A stretch of 64,000 nt of DNA from Hoylesella shahii DSM 15611 = JCM 12083. GTDB taxonomy: Bacteria; Bacteroidota; Bacteroidia; Bacteroidales; Bacteroidaceae. Of the stretch, positions 1 through 9,616 are shown piece by piece. The stretch spans positions 1 to 64,000 of the forward strand of contig NZ_BAIZ01000004.1 of the NCBI RefSeq assembly GCF_000613445.1, written 5' to 3'. Numbering within the stretch: position 1 is the stretch's first letter; each line of letters begins with the position of its first letter. Made by a program: the position numbers and the translations under genes. A model generated the notes under the pieces. It ran no database searches and was not told the origin of the DNA. It worked only from the letters and a program-made list of their open reading frames with translations.

Positions 1-71
1 GAAAAATCAAGTGCATTTGCTCTTGTACTACTACTGTCTATGTAAATCTTTCAATGAACTCTTTCATTTGC

Positions 72-94
72 TTCAGGACAACTTCGTTCCTGAA
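72..94 (-). promoter_or_regulatory. Leader hairpin of a leftward transcript leaving the window
   Basis: A 7-bp inverted repeat (72-78 with 88-94) lies just downstream of the leftward -7 box at 103-110, in the untranslated leader of a unit that starts here and runs off the left edge. On the minus strand the leader continues with AGTTCATTGAAAGATTTAC, which resembles the AGTTCTTTGA-type box I recall from Bacteroidetes rRNA leaders and spacers. The gene beyond position 1 may therefore be a 16S rRNA, but this is inference; no rRNA sequence itself is in the window. Confidence 0.4.
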
Positions 95-102
95 AGCGGA
101 TG

Positions 103-110
103 CAAAGGTA
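103..110 (-). promoter_or_regulatory. Bacteroidetes -7 box (TACCTTTG), leftward
   Basis: The minus strand reads TACCTTTG, the canonical sigma-ABfr -7 element, facing the left edge. It is followed by the leader with the hairpin at 72-94. No gene inside the window is downstream of it, so it drives the neighbour beyond position 1. Confidence 0.6.
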
Positions 111-503
111 TAAAGAAAATCAACAACACACAAGCCTTTTTAAGAAAAATATCAACGAAAATTGCAACTTTTTTCCTTTTCTTACAAAAAGAACACAAAA
201 TAAGCAAATACACCTTATTTATATATGTGGGAGTCGACTGCCCTTTTAAATAGCGAATACAATTTTGCCGTTCACTACCAAATTACAAAAAACGTAGGCA
301 TCAAGTGAGGCACATGCTTTATCAAGCAGCTACCTAACGTTAAACGTTAAAGTATGCAAGGGCGCAACAAATACAATCTCAGTTTATTCTTCTATTTTCG
401 TTCGGCCACTATTTGGGAACATGGTCGTGTCTGTGCTTACTACTTTTCTATTGTTTATGGTCTGCTTGGTTTAGCTTGTGTTTAAAGTTGTATTTGGCTG
501 GAT
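111..503. other. Non-coding spacer
   Basis: No convincing coding region on either strand; the 80-residue frame at 11-253 is a low-complexity chance frame over the promoter region. AT-rich at 111-230. A short TTAACGTTAAACGTTAA-like sequence near 340-352 is partly palindromic, but nothing indicates what binds it. Confidence 0.5.
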
Positions 504-1159
504 GAATGTAAAGTTTTCGGCGTAAATTTACGCACAAAAACAGCCCTCAAAACCCACCAACTGTTCACTCGCACGCAAATATTCCATTCTCGCGAGGGGT
601 TTTGTAGCATCAAATTGGGGGAATTGTAAATGCAAGAATACAGCATTTACATTGCATAGAAATGCGAAAGAGGCCGGACAATGGGCGTTTTGTAGCTAAA
701 ACTTGGGTGTTTTGCTGCATTTAGCCTTGCGTTTTGCAGCAAAACGCAAGGCTAACTGTTGCTAAACGCAAGGTAAAATGGTGCAAAACGCGGGGTAAAA
801 TGGTGCTAAATGCGAGATGAAATGCTGGAAACTGCAAGTGGGGTTGCATAATTTTGCACACCGCATGGTAGCTTTATGCATCTAATAACAGTGGAAAACA
901 AGAATTATTTGTGCAAAAATGTGTCTACAAAGTAGGTTTTTAGGTTCTAAAAGCTGGTTTTGGAGCGATAAAAATTTGTGAGTTGTCCTCAATCTAGAAA
1001 GGCTAAATGGTGCAAAACACAGATGAAGTGCTCAAAAATGACGTAAAAACAAAATGCTGTTGGGTTAAATTATGGACTAAATGCCTGGTTTTGGGCTTTG
1101 ATTTTCGCTAGAATGAGGGGTGAGCAATTCGCTACTTGTAAAATATTTTCAACACTTCC
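504..1159 (+). repeat. Copy A of the 22-bp-array intergenic element
   Basis: First of four related non-coding elements. Head: ATGTAAAGTTTT followed by CGCAAATATTCCATTCTCGC at 574-593. Centre (about 715-835): tandem 22-bp units built on TGGTGCTAAACGCAAGG, opened by a perfect 15-bp hairpin at 723-737/739-753 with a single-base loop. Tail: TTTTCGCTAGAATGAG at 1102-1117, then TTGTAAAATATTT near 1137-1150. Copies B (28167-28822) and C (about 49290-49967) are inverted; copy D (62648-63280) is in this orientation. Copies A and B have the same length, 656 bp. No open frame is conserved between copies. The element sits just past the 3' end of recG. Function unknown. Confidence 0.8.
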
Positions 1160-1213
1160 GACAAGTAAAACAAGAATGGGGCGTTGAAAAAAAGTTTTCG
1201 TTAAGCCCAATGA

Positions 1214-1240
1214 ACAATGTCGAGCTTGCTCGTACATTGT
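1214..1240 (-). terminator. Hairpin downstream of recG
   Basis: ACAATGTCGAGC at 1214-1225 pairs with GCTCG plus ACATTGT at 1228-1240, with one bulged base. It lies about 110 bp beyond the recG stop, between recG and repeat element copy A. It is a plausible terminator or 3' stabilising hairpin; it lacks a strong T-run. Confidence 0.45.
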
Positions 1241-1353
1241 CATGGTGAGAATTAGAAATCGCCAACACGGAGCTTTGAGCGAAGTGGAAAGGCAAAACGC
1301 ACTTTTCGAGGAACGAAAAAGAAGGAGCAAAGCAACGCCAAAAACTACTTTTG

Positions 1354-3452
1354 TTAGCTAATTGCGGCCCAATCAATATTAGTTTTGCGCAACTCTTTGA
1401 GTCTATTCCACAGCATAGCATGTTCGGGCAGGTTGCAATTGGGGTCACGTTCGATGATTTTTTGAGCCTCATCACGGGCCAATTGCACCAAAGCGCCATC
1501 GCGAGCAATATTCGCGATCTTAAGGTCGAAGGCCATACCACTTTGTTGCGTACCCTCAAGGTCGCCCGGGCCACGCAACTTTAAGTCGGCTTCAGCAATA
1601 CGGAAGCCGTCGTTGGTTTCGCACATAATGTCGATGCGCTTACGAGTTTCGGCCGAAAGCGCTCGGTTTGTAACAAGGATACAATAGCTTTGGTCGGCAC
1701 CGCGCCCCACCCTTCCACGTAATTGGTGCAATTGCGAGAGGCCAAAACGTTGAGCATCAAGTATCACCATCACCGAAGCATTAGGCACATTCACCCCCAC
1801 TTCGATAACCGTTGTTGCCACAAGTATCTGCGTTTCGCCATTAGCAAAGCGCGCCATCTCTGCTTCTTTCTCCTTCGATTTCATCCTTCCATGTATCTTG
1901 CTCAACTTATATTCGGGAAAAATCTCGGTCAAAGCAGCATATCCCTCCTCCAAATTCTTCAAATCGGTTTTCTCGCTCTCCTCTATTAAAGGATAAACGA
2001 TGTACACCTGTCGTCCCAAATTCACCTGTTGGCGAATGCAGCATATAGACTGGTGGTTTGGTTGTCGTATTTGTGCAGCGTTTGGATAGGTTTACGTCCA
2101 GGAGGAAGTTCGTCTATCACACTAACATCAAGGTCGCCGTAGATGGTCATGGCCAAAGTCCGCGGTATGGGCGTTGCAGTCATCACCAGCACATGTGGTG
2201 GATTATCGTTTTTTGCCCACAGTTTGGCACGCTGCTTCACGCCAAATCGGTGTTGTTCGTCAACCACAGCCAGTCCTAAGTTAGCAAATTGCACATTATC
2301 TTCAAGCAAGGCATGCGTGCCCACCAAAATATGTAGTTCGCCTGAGGCAAGCCTTTGCAACACGTCGGTGCGTCGTTTACCCTTCACAATACCCGTTAAC
2401 AATTCAGCCGTTACGCCCGTTCCCTTCAACATTTGCAGCACGGTGGCCAGGTGTTGTTCGGCCAATATTTCAGTTGGGGCCATGAGGCAAGCTTGAAAAC
2501 CATTATCCACAGCGATGAGCATCGCCATCAACGCCACGAGCGTTTTACCCGAGCCCACATCACCTTGCACCAAACGATTCATCTGCCTACCGCAATCCAT
2601 ATCGTTACGTATCTCGTGCATCACGCGTTTTTGGGCATCCGTTAGTTCGAAAGGCAGGTTGTTGTGATAGAAGTCGTTGAAATATTGACCAATCTTTGAG
2701 AAATTATAGCCACGATATTTACGTCGATGATAATTGGCATAGCGCAGAATATTGAGTTGCACATAAAACAATTCTTCAAACTTCAATCGCATTTGAGCAC
2801 GTTGCAACTCATCGTTGTTATGTGGATAATGCACCCCTCGCATAGCTTCATCGCGCGAAGCGAGATGCAAGGCATTGGTAATAAAGGGCGGAAGCGTCTC
2901 GGTGAGCGGAGCTTGCATTTGTTCGAGCAATCCCTTTGTGAGTTTTTCCATAGTTCGCGAAGTGATGCCCGCCTTCTTCATTCGTTCGGAAGTGCCGTAG
3001 TGAGGCTGCATGCCCATTTCGGTAAGTTTCAGTTCAGTGACCTCGTCTATATCAGGATGTGCAATCTGAAACCTACCACCATACATGCTAGGTTTGCCAA
3101 ACACGATATAATCCACCCCCACTTTATAGGTATTAAGAATATATTTAGTCCCTTGAAACCAAACCAAGTCGGCCACGTTCCACCCATCCGAGAAGTGTGC
3201 TATGAGGCGTTTTCGGCGCGGTCCCATATCGAATTCCTCAAAACTTAAAATGCGCCCTTTCAGCTGCACATAAGGCATATCGCCCTGTAATTGGGCAATA
3301 CGATAGATTTGAGTGCGGTCGACATACTTATATGGATAGTATTCTAGCAGGTCGCCGAAGGTATTGATATTGAGTTCTTTGCTCAAAATCTCTTTCTTTC
3401 TCGGACCAACGCCCGGCAGATACATGATGTCTTGATCTAGTATGGAGTGCAT
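1354..3452 (-). CDS. recG: ATP-dependent DNA helicase RecG (one frame break)
   Basis: RecG reverses stalled forks and processes Holliday junctions. The gene reads in two overlapping frames: 3452-2022 carries the N-terminal wedge (starting MHSILDQDIMYLPGVGPRKK), Walker A GDVGSGKT and the DEQHRFG box with VMTATPIPRTL; 2025-1354 carries the C-terminal helicase lobe with RGRVGRG. The frames overlap by four bases (GTGA), but the break is better placed near 2043: restoring one base gives LYACIRQQVNLGRQVYIVYP, matching the family without a gap, and a total of 699 aa, the normal RecG length. Last gene of a leftward operon with the DJ-1 gene and ispD; this order is common in Bacteroidales. I regard the break as a sequence error rather than a split gene. 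Confidence 0.9.
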
Positions 3453-3515
3453 TGTAGGGTTTGAGTTTGTGAAATAAGCGTTAAGTCAAAAGCATATTTG
3501 CCTTACGCCTAGTCA

Positions 3516-4204
3516 TTATTGCGCAGCCGAATGAGTCGAAATCCAAAGACGTTCGCACACATCTAAGTCGAAAGGAGTGGTTATTTTGATATTCTCTTTA
3601 TTGCCTTCAACCATTGTTATTTGCATGCCCAGAGCCTCAACCACCGAGCATCGTCGGTAAAAGCAGTGCTATAAGGCTGTTGATAGGCCTGTTTGAGCAA
3701 TTGCAAGTCGAAGGTTTGCGGTGTTTGTACCAATCTGTAGGCATCGCGATTAACCGTTTGGCTAGCGCCATCGGGCATTATCTGTCGCAGCGTTTCGACC
3801 ACTGGTGTAACGGGAATAACCGCTTGAGTCTTGCAAGCCATAGCAAAACAGCGTTCAATGACCTTCACCGACACCATAGGGCGCACGCCATCGTGTACCG
3901 CCACCATGCCTTGAGCATCGTTAGGGATGAGAGCCAGTCCATTTCTTACCGACTCAAAGCGCGTTGCACCGCCATCGGCCAGCAAGTAAGGCAGCTTAAA
4001 ATGGTGTGCGAGGCATAGTTCATGCCAATAATCTTGCTGGTCGGGTGGTAGCACCAAAATAATTTGTAGCTGAGCATCAAAAGTATGAAAGCGCTCGATG
4101 GTGTGCATCAGCACAGGTTTTCCGCCAAACAAAAGAAACTGTTTGGGCACGTCGCCCCCCATGCGCAAGCCCTTTCCGCCAGCAACAATCACAACATAAT
4201 TCAT
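3516..4204 (-). CDS. ispD: 2-C-methyl-D-erythritol 4-phosphate cytidylyltransferase IspD (one frame break)
   Basis: Third enzyme of the MEP isoprenoid pathway; it transfers CMP from CTP to methylerythritol phosphate. The N-terminus has the nucleotidyltransferase loop [16 protein letters not shown], and VHDGVRPMV is the other IspD signature. The frame starting at 4204 ends early at 3617, but the next frame continues with [20 protein letters not shown] and THSAAQ to a TAA at 3516-3518. Adding one C near 3648 (GCTCG to GCCTCG) joins them as DDASVVEALG and gives 229 aa, normal for IspD. dxr of the same pathway lies at 59714. The gap to the upstream DJ-1 gene is 12 bp, so they are co-transcribed. 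A broken ispD should be lethal in an organism using only the MEP route, so an error is likely. Confidence 0.92.
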
Positions 4205-4216
4205 GGCTAAAGCTAG

Positions 4217-4786
4217 TTAAGAGCGTTCGGCCATAAGGTGTTTGTAGCGCATGGCTATCTGAATTTCTTCGGCTTTGTCGTGTCCAACGAGCATCGCGAG
4301 CAGCGTGTAAGCATAGGGGAAAGCAGCAGCAGGCCCCTCGCCAGTGATGATATTGCCGTCGACCGTTACCAGTTGGCCAGTGTATTCAGCCCCGTGCAAC
4401 GTGTGTTCCACACCAGGATAGCAAGTGGCTCGCCTACCTTGAAGCAGTCCCATAGTGCCCAACACCATCGGAGCAGCACATATAGCCCCTATCATTCGCC
4501 CAGCTTCGGCCTGTTGTCTAAGCACATCGGCCAGCTTCTTATGTTCTTTAAGGTTGGTAGCCCCAGGCAGTCCGCCGGGCAATAGCAGCAGGTCGGCATC
4601 ATCAAAGCAAGCATTTTCGAACAGCACATCGGCCTTAACGCACACGCCATTGGTAGACGTCACCAACTCGTGTCCCATAATACTCACAGTAACCACCTCT
4701 AATCCACCTCTTCTCAAGATGTCAACAGGAGCCAACGCCTCGATATCTTCAAATCCGTCGGCCATGAATTGATACACTTTTGCCAT
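4217..4786 (-). CDS. DJ-1/PfpI family protein (YajL/ThiJ-like)
   Basis: A 189-residue single-domain protein of the DJ-1/PfpI superfamily, a flavodoxin-like fold with a reactive cysteine at a nucleophile elbow. The elbow AICAAP puts the cysteine at residue 103, and the conserved acidic partner is in GFEDIEA (E17). LLLPGGLPGATNL is the usual glycine-rich loop. Members are implicated in oxidative-stress protection or deglycation; the exact activity cannot be read from sequence. First gene of the leftward unit with ispD and recG, with a -7 box at 4823-4830. The start at 4786 gives the typical MAKVYQFMADGFED opening. Confidence 0.85.
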   Translation of the reverse strand: MAKVYQFMADGFEDIEALAPVDILRRGGLEVVTVSIMGHELVTSTNGVCVKADVLFENACFDDADLLLLPGGLPGATNLKEHKKLADVLRQQAEAGRMIGAICAAPMVLGTMGLLQGRRATCYPGVEHTLHGAEYTGQLVTVDGNIITGEGPAAAFPYAYTLLAMLVGHDKAEEIQIAMRYKHLMAERS

Positions 4787-4822
4787 AACTTTATATTGGG
4801 TTTAACGTTAAAATCTTACCTG

Positions 4823-4830
4823 CAAAAATA
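4823..4830 (-). promoter_or_regulatory. -7 box (TATTTTTG) of the DJ-1/ispD/recG unit
   Basis: The minus strand reads TATTTTTG followed by CAGG, 37 bp ahead of the DJ-1 start at 4786, a typical spacing. Confidence 0.5.
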
Positions 4831-5122
4831 GCCATTTTCGGCGTAAGCATAGGCAAACAGCGCGTTTTTTTAAATCGTTCTACCACATTTTGTGTTTTTG
4901 GCAAATAGATTGTGATAATAAAGGCGAAAATGAGGGTGTAATACAGAGCCATTTTGGCAAAAGTGAGGGGTGAAGCCACGTTAAGCAGAAGCTCTTATCC
5001 AAATAGGGCACATCCGCCAAGATAGCCATTGGCAAGATTACAACCGGCATACACGCAGCCATCCATTGCCAACAAATCCCCAACAATCGTCCAAAAGACT
5101 TGCAACTTTAGAAAATATGTCT
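4831..5122. other. Spacer between divergent units, no gene seen
   Basis: Short overlapping minus-strand frames (4791-4979, 4880-5086) have no recognisable domain, no plausible start context and no family similarity, so I do not call a gene. The region carries only the divergent promoters at its edges. Confidence 0.5.
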
Positions 5123-5130
5123 TATTTTTG
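5123..5130 (+). promoter_or_regulatory. -7 box (TATTTTTG)
   Basis: TATTTTTGCAA, about 90 bp before the small secreted protein gene at 5223; the usual Bacteroidetes -7 form. Confidence 0.5.
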
Positions 5131-5222
5131 CAATATCAATAGGAGCGTAAAGCATGGCGAGTTAACAAGCAACACGTTATAAACACTGAAGGCCAAGCGC
5201 CACGCGCCCACCAAGTGCAACA

Positions 5223-5725
5223 ATGACAGCCGCTTTAAGAACATACGCATGCATAGCAATGATTGCCCTATGTGCTTCAAAAAGCATGAGGGCGCAGACC
5301 TATAGCATAGAATCGGTGAACGATAGTCTTAATTATCTCACGTTAAAAACCGACTCGACAACCAACCGCTGGGCGCTTCGCTATCCAGTTTATCGTTTAG
5401 AAACAGGCGATGTTGATGCGATGGCCGAACAGAAGCGTTGGTGGGCGTGATTAAAAGCACCCGATACTACAAGCAAAAAGGGCGTCGACTCTTTGTATTT
5501 AAGAACTACAAGAATCGCGTTAGAGCCATGTGGATGGGGTCGAAGCTGGGCGGAATACTGCAAGATTTTCGCTTTGTGAATGGCGTGGTGCGCAGTTTGG
5601 AAACCACCAGCAGCGGACAATACGTGGTGGCCGAATATCGTTGGCAGGGCTTCGGCTTCGAATTTGTGCGATTTATGACCATGAAAGTGGAGCGCCAAAA
5701 GGCCTTGAAGGTATTTAACCAATAG
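5223..5725 (+). CDS. Small secreted protein of unknown function (one frame break)
   Basis: I do not recognise a family. The start at 5223 gives an N-terminus that looks like a signal peptide (MTAALRTYACIAMIALCASK, cleavage near MRAQ). The first frame ends at 5450 after AEQKRWWA; a second frame from 5438 continues VIKSTRYYKQKGRRLF to 5725. One G added to the GGG near 5443 joins them as RWWGVIKSTRYY and gives 167 aa. The mature part is rich in aromatic and basic residues with alternating hydrophobics, so probably beta-rich. It has its own promoter and is not obviously linked to the DUF3160 gene downstream. Confidence 0.6.
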
Positions 5726-5885
5726 CTTAGAACCCCCTCATTGCTCGCCCCTCATTGGCAAACAACACCTATTATATATACGTGTAGCACAAAATGTGCC
5801 CTGCAAGAGTTAGTAAATTGATTCCTAAACCCGATGTTTGCCCAGCAACAACAAGCATAACACATCTTTAACTAATTAATTATTA

Positions 5886-8300
5886 ATGAAAAGAATTTTT
5901 CTACTAATCGCCCTTATGGCATTTGGGATTACGCTGTATGCCGACGACAAACCAAAACGGGTGATTTTACCCGGTAAAGGAAAACTTGATATTGAGCGTT
6001 TTAACAAAGAGATAAACCTTAAAACCGACCTATCTAAATTGTCGCTCGCCGAATTGCGCGTGCTTAAAAATGCATTTAAGGCCCGCGAAGGTTATATTTT
6101 TAAAGAAGGCGACCTGCGCGCCATCTACCAACAAACAACATGGTACGACTCGTTGATGTGGAACAGGAGCGACAACGAGAACGAAACACTTGACATAGAC
6201 AACACCAACGAATGGGGACAAAGGCAACCAAAGCTAACGAAAGAAGAACAAGCGTTTCTTAAAAAGATTAAAGAGCAGGAAAATAAGATATTAGCCAACA
6301 AAAACAAGTTGGCTAAAGGACAAGTGGTTAACCTGGATTTGCTGATTAACCCCTTTCAATTAGAGAACTTCGACCCAAGATTGCATGCTGCCATCAGCAG
6401 GCAGGGCTTTGCCATCGTGCCCGACCAATTGCAGCAATTGTTTCATGTTTACGAGAAAAACGACTACTCCAACTTCCCCAGTTTCGTAACCACCGACCTT
6501 TATTTACAGCTTTTCCACTTCTATTTCGACAATATTTTGCGCGACACCGAAGAGAAAAAGCTCGACTCGCTGGTGACAATCTTCACGCGGGGAATGTTCA
6601 ACCGCATGACACAATTGGCCACAACGCCCTCAACAGGGAAGCAAACTAAGGAGGCAGCAGCCTTTTGTCAGGCCTATTTCGCCGTGGCCATAGCCCTTTC
6701 TACTGGCAAAACACCTGCCGGTGTGAGCGCAGCTTACAAGCAACAAGTGGCAACCGAGATTAAACAAGTGAATGCATCGGAAGATACTTACTCTTCGTTC
6801 TTGGGCTATAACAATGTGAAATACCCCTATTCGCTCTATCGCCCACGAGGGCATTACACCCGTTCGGCGCGCATCAAGCGCTATTTCCGCACCATGATGT
6901 GGCTGCAAAGCGTGCCCTTTGGTACCGACAAGCCCGAACAACTCAAGCGGGCCTTGCTCGTTGCACACATTGTTGGAACCGACCCACAGATGAAACGTGC
7001 CTACAATGCGCTGTTCGAACCCATCACCTTCTTGTTTGGCGAACCCGATAACATCACCATCATGCAAGTGTTTGAACAGATGCAGGGCGCTTCTCCCGAA
7101 AAAATATTCAACAATCAGCAACTGTTGAACACTATTGCCAAACGCATCAACGAGGTGGGAGATAAGCAAACACGCATTCGACCGAAGTTTGAAAACACCT
7201 CGCACAACAAAATCAATTTGATGCCGCAACGCTATATGCCCGACGCGGAGGTGCTAAACGAAATGATTGATGCAAAAAACAACGTAACCAAACGCGACGC
7301 ACCAAGCGGACTAGATGTGTTTGCTGCCATGGGTTGCCCTGCAGCCGAACGTATATTGCTGCAAGAACAGCAAGAAGACAAACGCTGGGAAGGATTTGTA
7401 CCCACGCTGCAAGCCATGAAACAGCGCATGAAAGAGATTAATTGGAACACCACTGTGGCCAACAAATGGGTGCAGGCGCTCAACGAAATGAACAAGCCTG
7501 TGCCTAATGCTCCCTATTTTATGCTCACCCCACAATGGGAAAAGAAAAACCTTAACGCGGCTTTGGCTTCGTGGGCAGAACTGAAACACGACGCCATCCT
7601 TTATGCCAAACAACCCATGGGGGCTGAATGTGGAGACGGCGGACCACCCGAACCCATCGTAAAAGGCTATGTTGAGCCCAATATTCAATTCTGGAAAAAA
7701 GCCATTGAGCTGGTATCGCAACTCGAAAGTGTGTACAAACGCTATAAGCTTAATACACCAATGATGAATGCCACCACAGCAAGAGTGAAAGAAATGGCCG
7801 AATTTTTGTTGCAGATTAGCGAGAAAGAACTATCTTCCAACCCCATTCTTAGCGACGAGGATTATAACTATATCGAAATTATTGGGTCGGAAGTAGAAAA
7901 CATTTCGCTAGACCTGGCCAAAGGCGACAAGCCATTTCTCGATGGATGGGATAACATTCAAGGACCCGATAAGAGTGTGGCACTGATTGCAGATGTATAC
8001 ACAGCCAATGCTTTGAACAATCCCAACCACTCCATTCTCTATGCAGGCACAGGACCAGCCTTTGTTATCTACGTGGCAGTACCCGTGGGCAACGAACTAT
8101 ATTTGATGCGTGGCGCAGTGCTGTCTTACCGCGAACTGAAACAGTCGATTAATCAACAACGACTCACCGACGAGGAATGGCAAGAGAAACTAAAGGCCAA
8201 ACCCTACCTTGGCGTGCCAAAATGGATGGACGAAATCACTGTCCCGCTAGACAACATGCCACTAGACAACGAAGAAATTTTCTACAGTTCGGGGTGCTAA
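5886..8300 (+). CDS. YARHG and DUF3160 domain protein, exported
   Basis: An 804-residue exported protein. Residues 1-19 form a signal peptide (MKRIFLLIALMAFGITLYA). Residues about 50-95 match the YARHG extracellular domain: LRVLKNAF, AREGYIFK and QTTWYDSLM. The rest (from about 150) is a DUF3160 domain, recognisable by FVTTDLYLQLFHFYFDNILR and by the C-terminal GPAFVIYVAVPVGNELYLMRG segment. The function of DUF3160 is unknown to me. The protein is intact and ends in FYSSGC. A CapA-like gene follows 57 bp later in the same direction and could be co-transcribed. Confidence 0.75.
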   Translation: MKRIFLLIALMAFGITLYADDKPKRVILPGKGKLDIERFNKEINLKTDLSKLSLAELRVLKNAFKAREGYIFKEGDLRAIYQQTTWYDSLMWNRSDNENETLDIDNTNEWGQRQPKLTKEEQAFLKKIKEQENKILANKNKLAKGQVVNLDLLINPFQLENFDPRLHAAISRQGFAIVPDQLQQLFHVYEKNDYSNFPSFVTTDLYLQLFHFYFDNILRDTEEKKLDSLVTIFTRGMFNRMTQLATTPSTGKQTKEAAAFCQAYFAVAIALSTGKTPAGVSAAYKQQVATEIKQVNASEDTYSSFLGYNNVKYPYSLYRPRGHYTRSARIKRYFRTMMWLQSVPFGTDKPEQLKRALLVAHIVGTDPQMKRAYNALFEPITFLFGEPDNITIMQVFEQMQGASPEKIFNNQQLLNTIAKRINEVGDKQTRIRPKFENTSHNKINLMPQRYMPDAEVLNEMIDAKNNVTKRDAPSGLDVFAAMGCPAAERILLQEQQEDKRWEGFVPTLQAMKQRMKEINWNTTVANKWVQALNEMNKPVPNAPYFMLTPQWEKKNLNAALASWAELKHDAILYAKQPMGAECGDGGPPEPIVKGYVEPNIQFWKKAIELVSQLESVYKRYKLNTPMMNATTARVKEMAEFLLQISEKELSSNPILSDEDYNYIEIIGSEVENISLDLAKGDKPFLDGWDNIQGPDKSVALIADVYTANALNNPNHSILYAGTGPAFVIYVAVPVGNELYLMRGAVLSYRELKQSINQQRLTDEEWQEKLKAKPYLGVPKWMDEITVPLDNMPLDNEEIFYSSGC

Positions 8301-8357
8301 CATTGGCCGTTAGCGCACTCGTGCAAACCCATTCTCACCCCAACAACAACTAAATGT

Positions 8358-9376
8358 ATGCCTCAAAAAGCATCTCAATACTCCAACGTCGCACCCCTAA
8401 CGCCCTCAAAGGCTATGGGGTGCACGTTATTTTTGCATATTGGGCATCTTTGGCGCGGTGTGTTAGTGTTGTTATGCCTTGCTTTTTTCAGTCACAGTGG
8501 CGTGAAAGCGCAGAGCGCCGACTCGCTCACTGTGGTTTTTACAGGCGACATACTGCTCGACCGCGGTGTGCGTAAGCGTATCGAATATTTAGGGCTGAAC
8601 AACCTTGTTGGGCCAAAGTTGCAACAGCTTTTCAACCAATCGCACTACATCGTGGGCAACCTTGAATGCCCCACAACAAAGATTAAGCAACCCGTTTTTA
8701 AACGTTTCGTCTTCAGAGGCGAACCCGAATGGCTACAAATGCTAGCCAAACATGGATTTACCCACCTTAATTTGGCCAACAACCACAGCATAGACCAAGG
8801 CCGAGACGCCTTGATAGACACTCACCGGAACATCAAATTGGCGGGGATGATACCCTTTGGAGCAGGACAAAACCAGCAACAGGCCTCGCAACCCCTTGTG
8901 CTAGCCACCCATCCGCGCCCCGTTTACATCCTGCTTCGCTGCGCTTGCCCCTCGAAAACTTTGCGTATCTGCCCCATAAACCCTGCGTTAGTCATGAGTC
9001 GCTCGACACATTGGTGACTCGCATCAAGCGTTTGCGCCTTGCCGAACCCAACGCCTACATCGTGGTGAGTTTGCATTGGGGCACCGAACACCAACTAACA
9101 CCCTCGGCGCAACAACGCCAACAAGCGCGTTTACTGGTTGGTGCAGGCGCCAACCTCCTTGTTTGCCACCACACCCACACCCTTCAAACCATCGAACAAT
9201 ATAAAACAAGCACCATATATTATAGCATCGGCAACTTTATTTTCGACCAAACCAAACCCCTCAACACGCGGGCTTGCGTGGTTAAATTGGTGGTTACGCC
9301 GAACGATGCGCGCGTTGAAACCATCCCCATAGAGATAAACAACTGTGTGCCCGAGATGGTTGCGACATATCCATAA
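8358..9376 (+). CDS. CapA-family metallophosphoesterase-like protein (one frame break)
   Basis: Resembles the CapA/PgsA (PGA_cap) family, calcineurin-like phosphoesterases linked to capsule or poly-glutamate export. An N-terminal hydrophobic segment (VLVLLCLAFFSHSGVKA) precedes the metal-binding signatures VFTGDILLDRG, GNLECP and LANNHSID; after the break come VVSLHWGTEH and VCHHTHTLQ. The first frame ends at 9017; the second (8945-9376) starts mid-domain. Adding one C near 8930 gives VYIPASLRLPLENFAYLP and a continuous 339-aa protein. Most similar proteins also have a CapB ligase partner; none is visible here, so a role in poly-gamma-glutamate is not supported. Confidence 0.72.
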
Positions 9377-9575
9377 ACATGCTTTTAGCATCAGTCCCCT
9401 GCCTTCACACCTTGAAATGCCATCTCGGCGCATGGTTTTATCATTATTCTCTCAACTGTTTATCACCATTTTCCCCTCTCTTTATCGCCATTAAAACATA
9501 AGGCATCCAGCATCTTCTCGCTGTTGGGGCACACAATTATTTGGTCTAAGTGTTTTGTTTTCCTTATTATATTGC

Positions 9576-9583
9576 TAATTTTG
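9576..9583 (+). promoter_or_regulatory. -7 box (TAATTTTG) of the sulfatase gene
   Basis: TAATTTTGCAG lies inside the 5' part of the open frame that begins at 9524. It shows that translation starts downstream, at the ATG at 9617. Confidence 0.55.
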
Positions 9584-9616
9584 CAGCTCAACACAAACAT
9601 ATCGCCTTTTCAAACA

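Noticed and set aside
2022..2025. Two-gene RecG with GTGA translational coupling, or programmed frameshifting
   Set aside because: Restoring one base gives a seamless family match, no slippery heptamer is seen, and the same type of break occurs in many unrelated genes.
4791..5086. Small membrane protein genes upstream of the DJ-1 gene
   Set aside because: Overlapping frames without family similarity or promoter; the first lies over the DJ-1 promoter.
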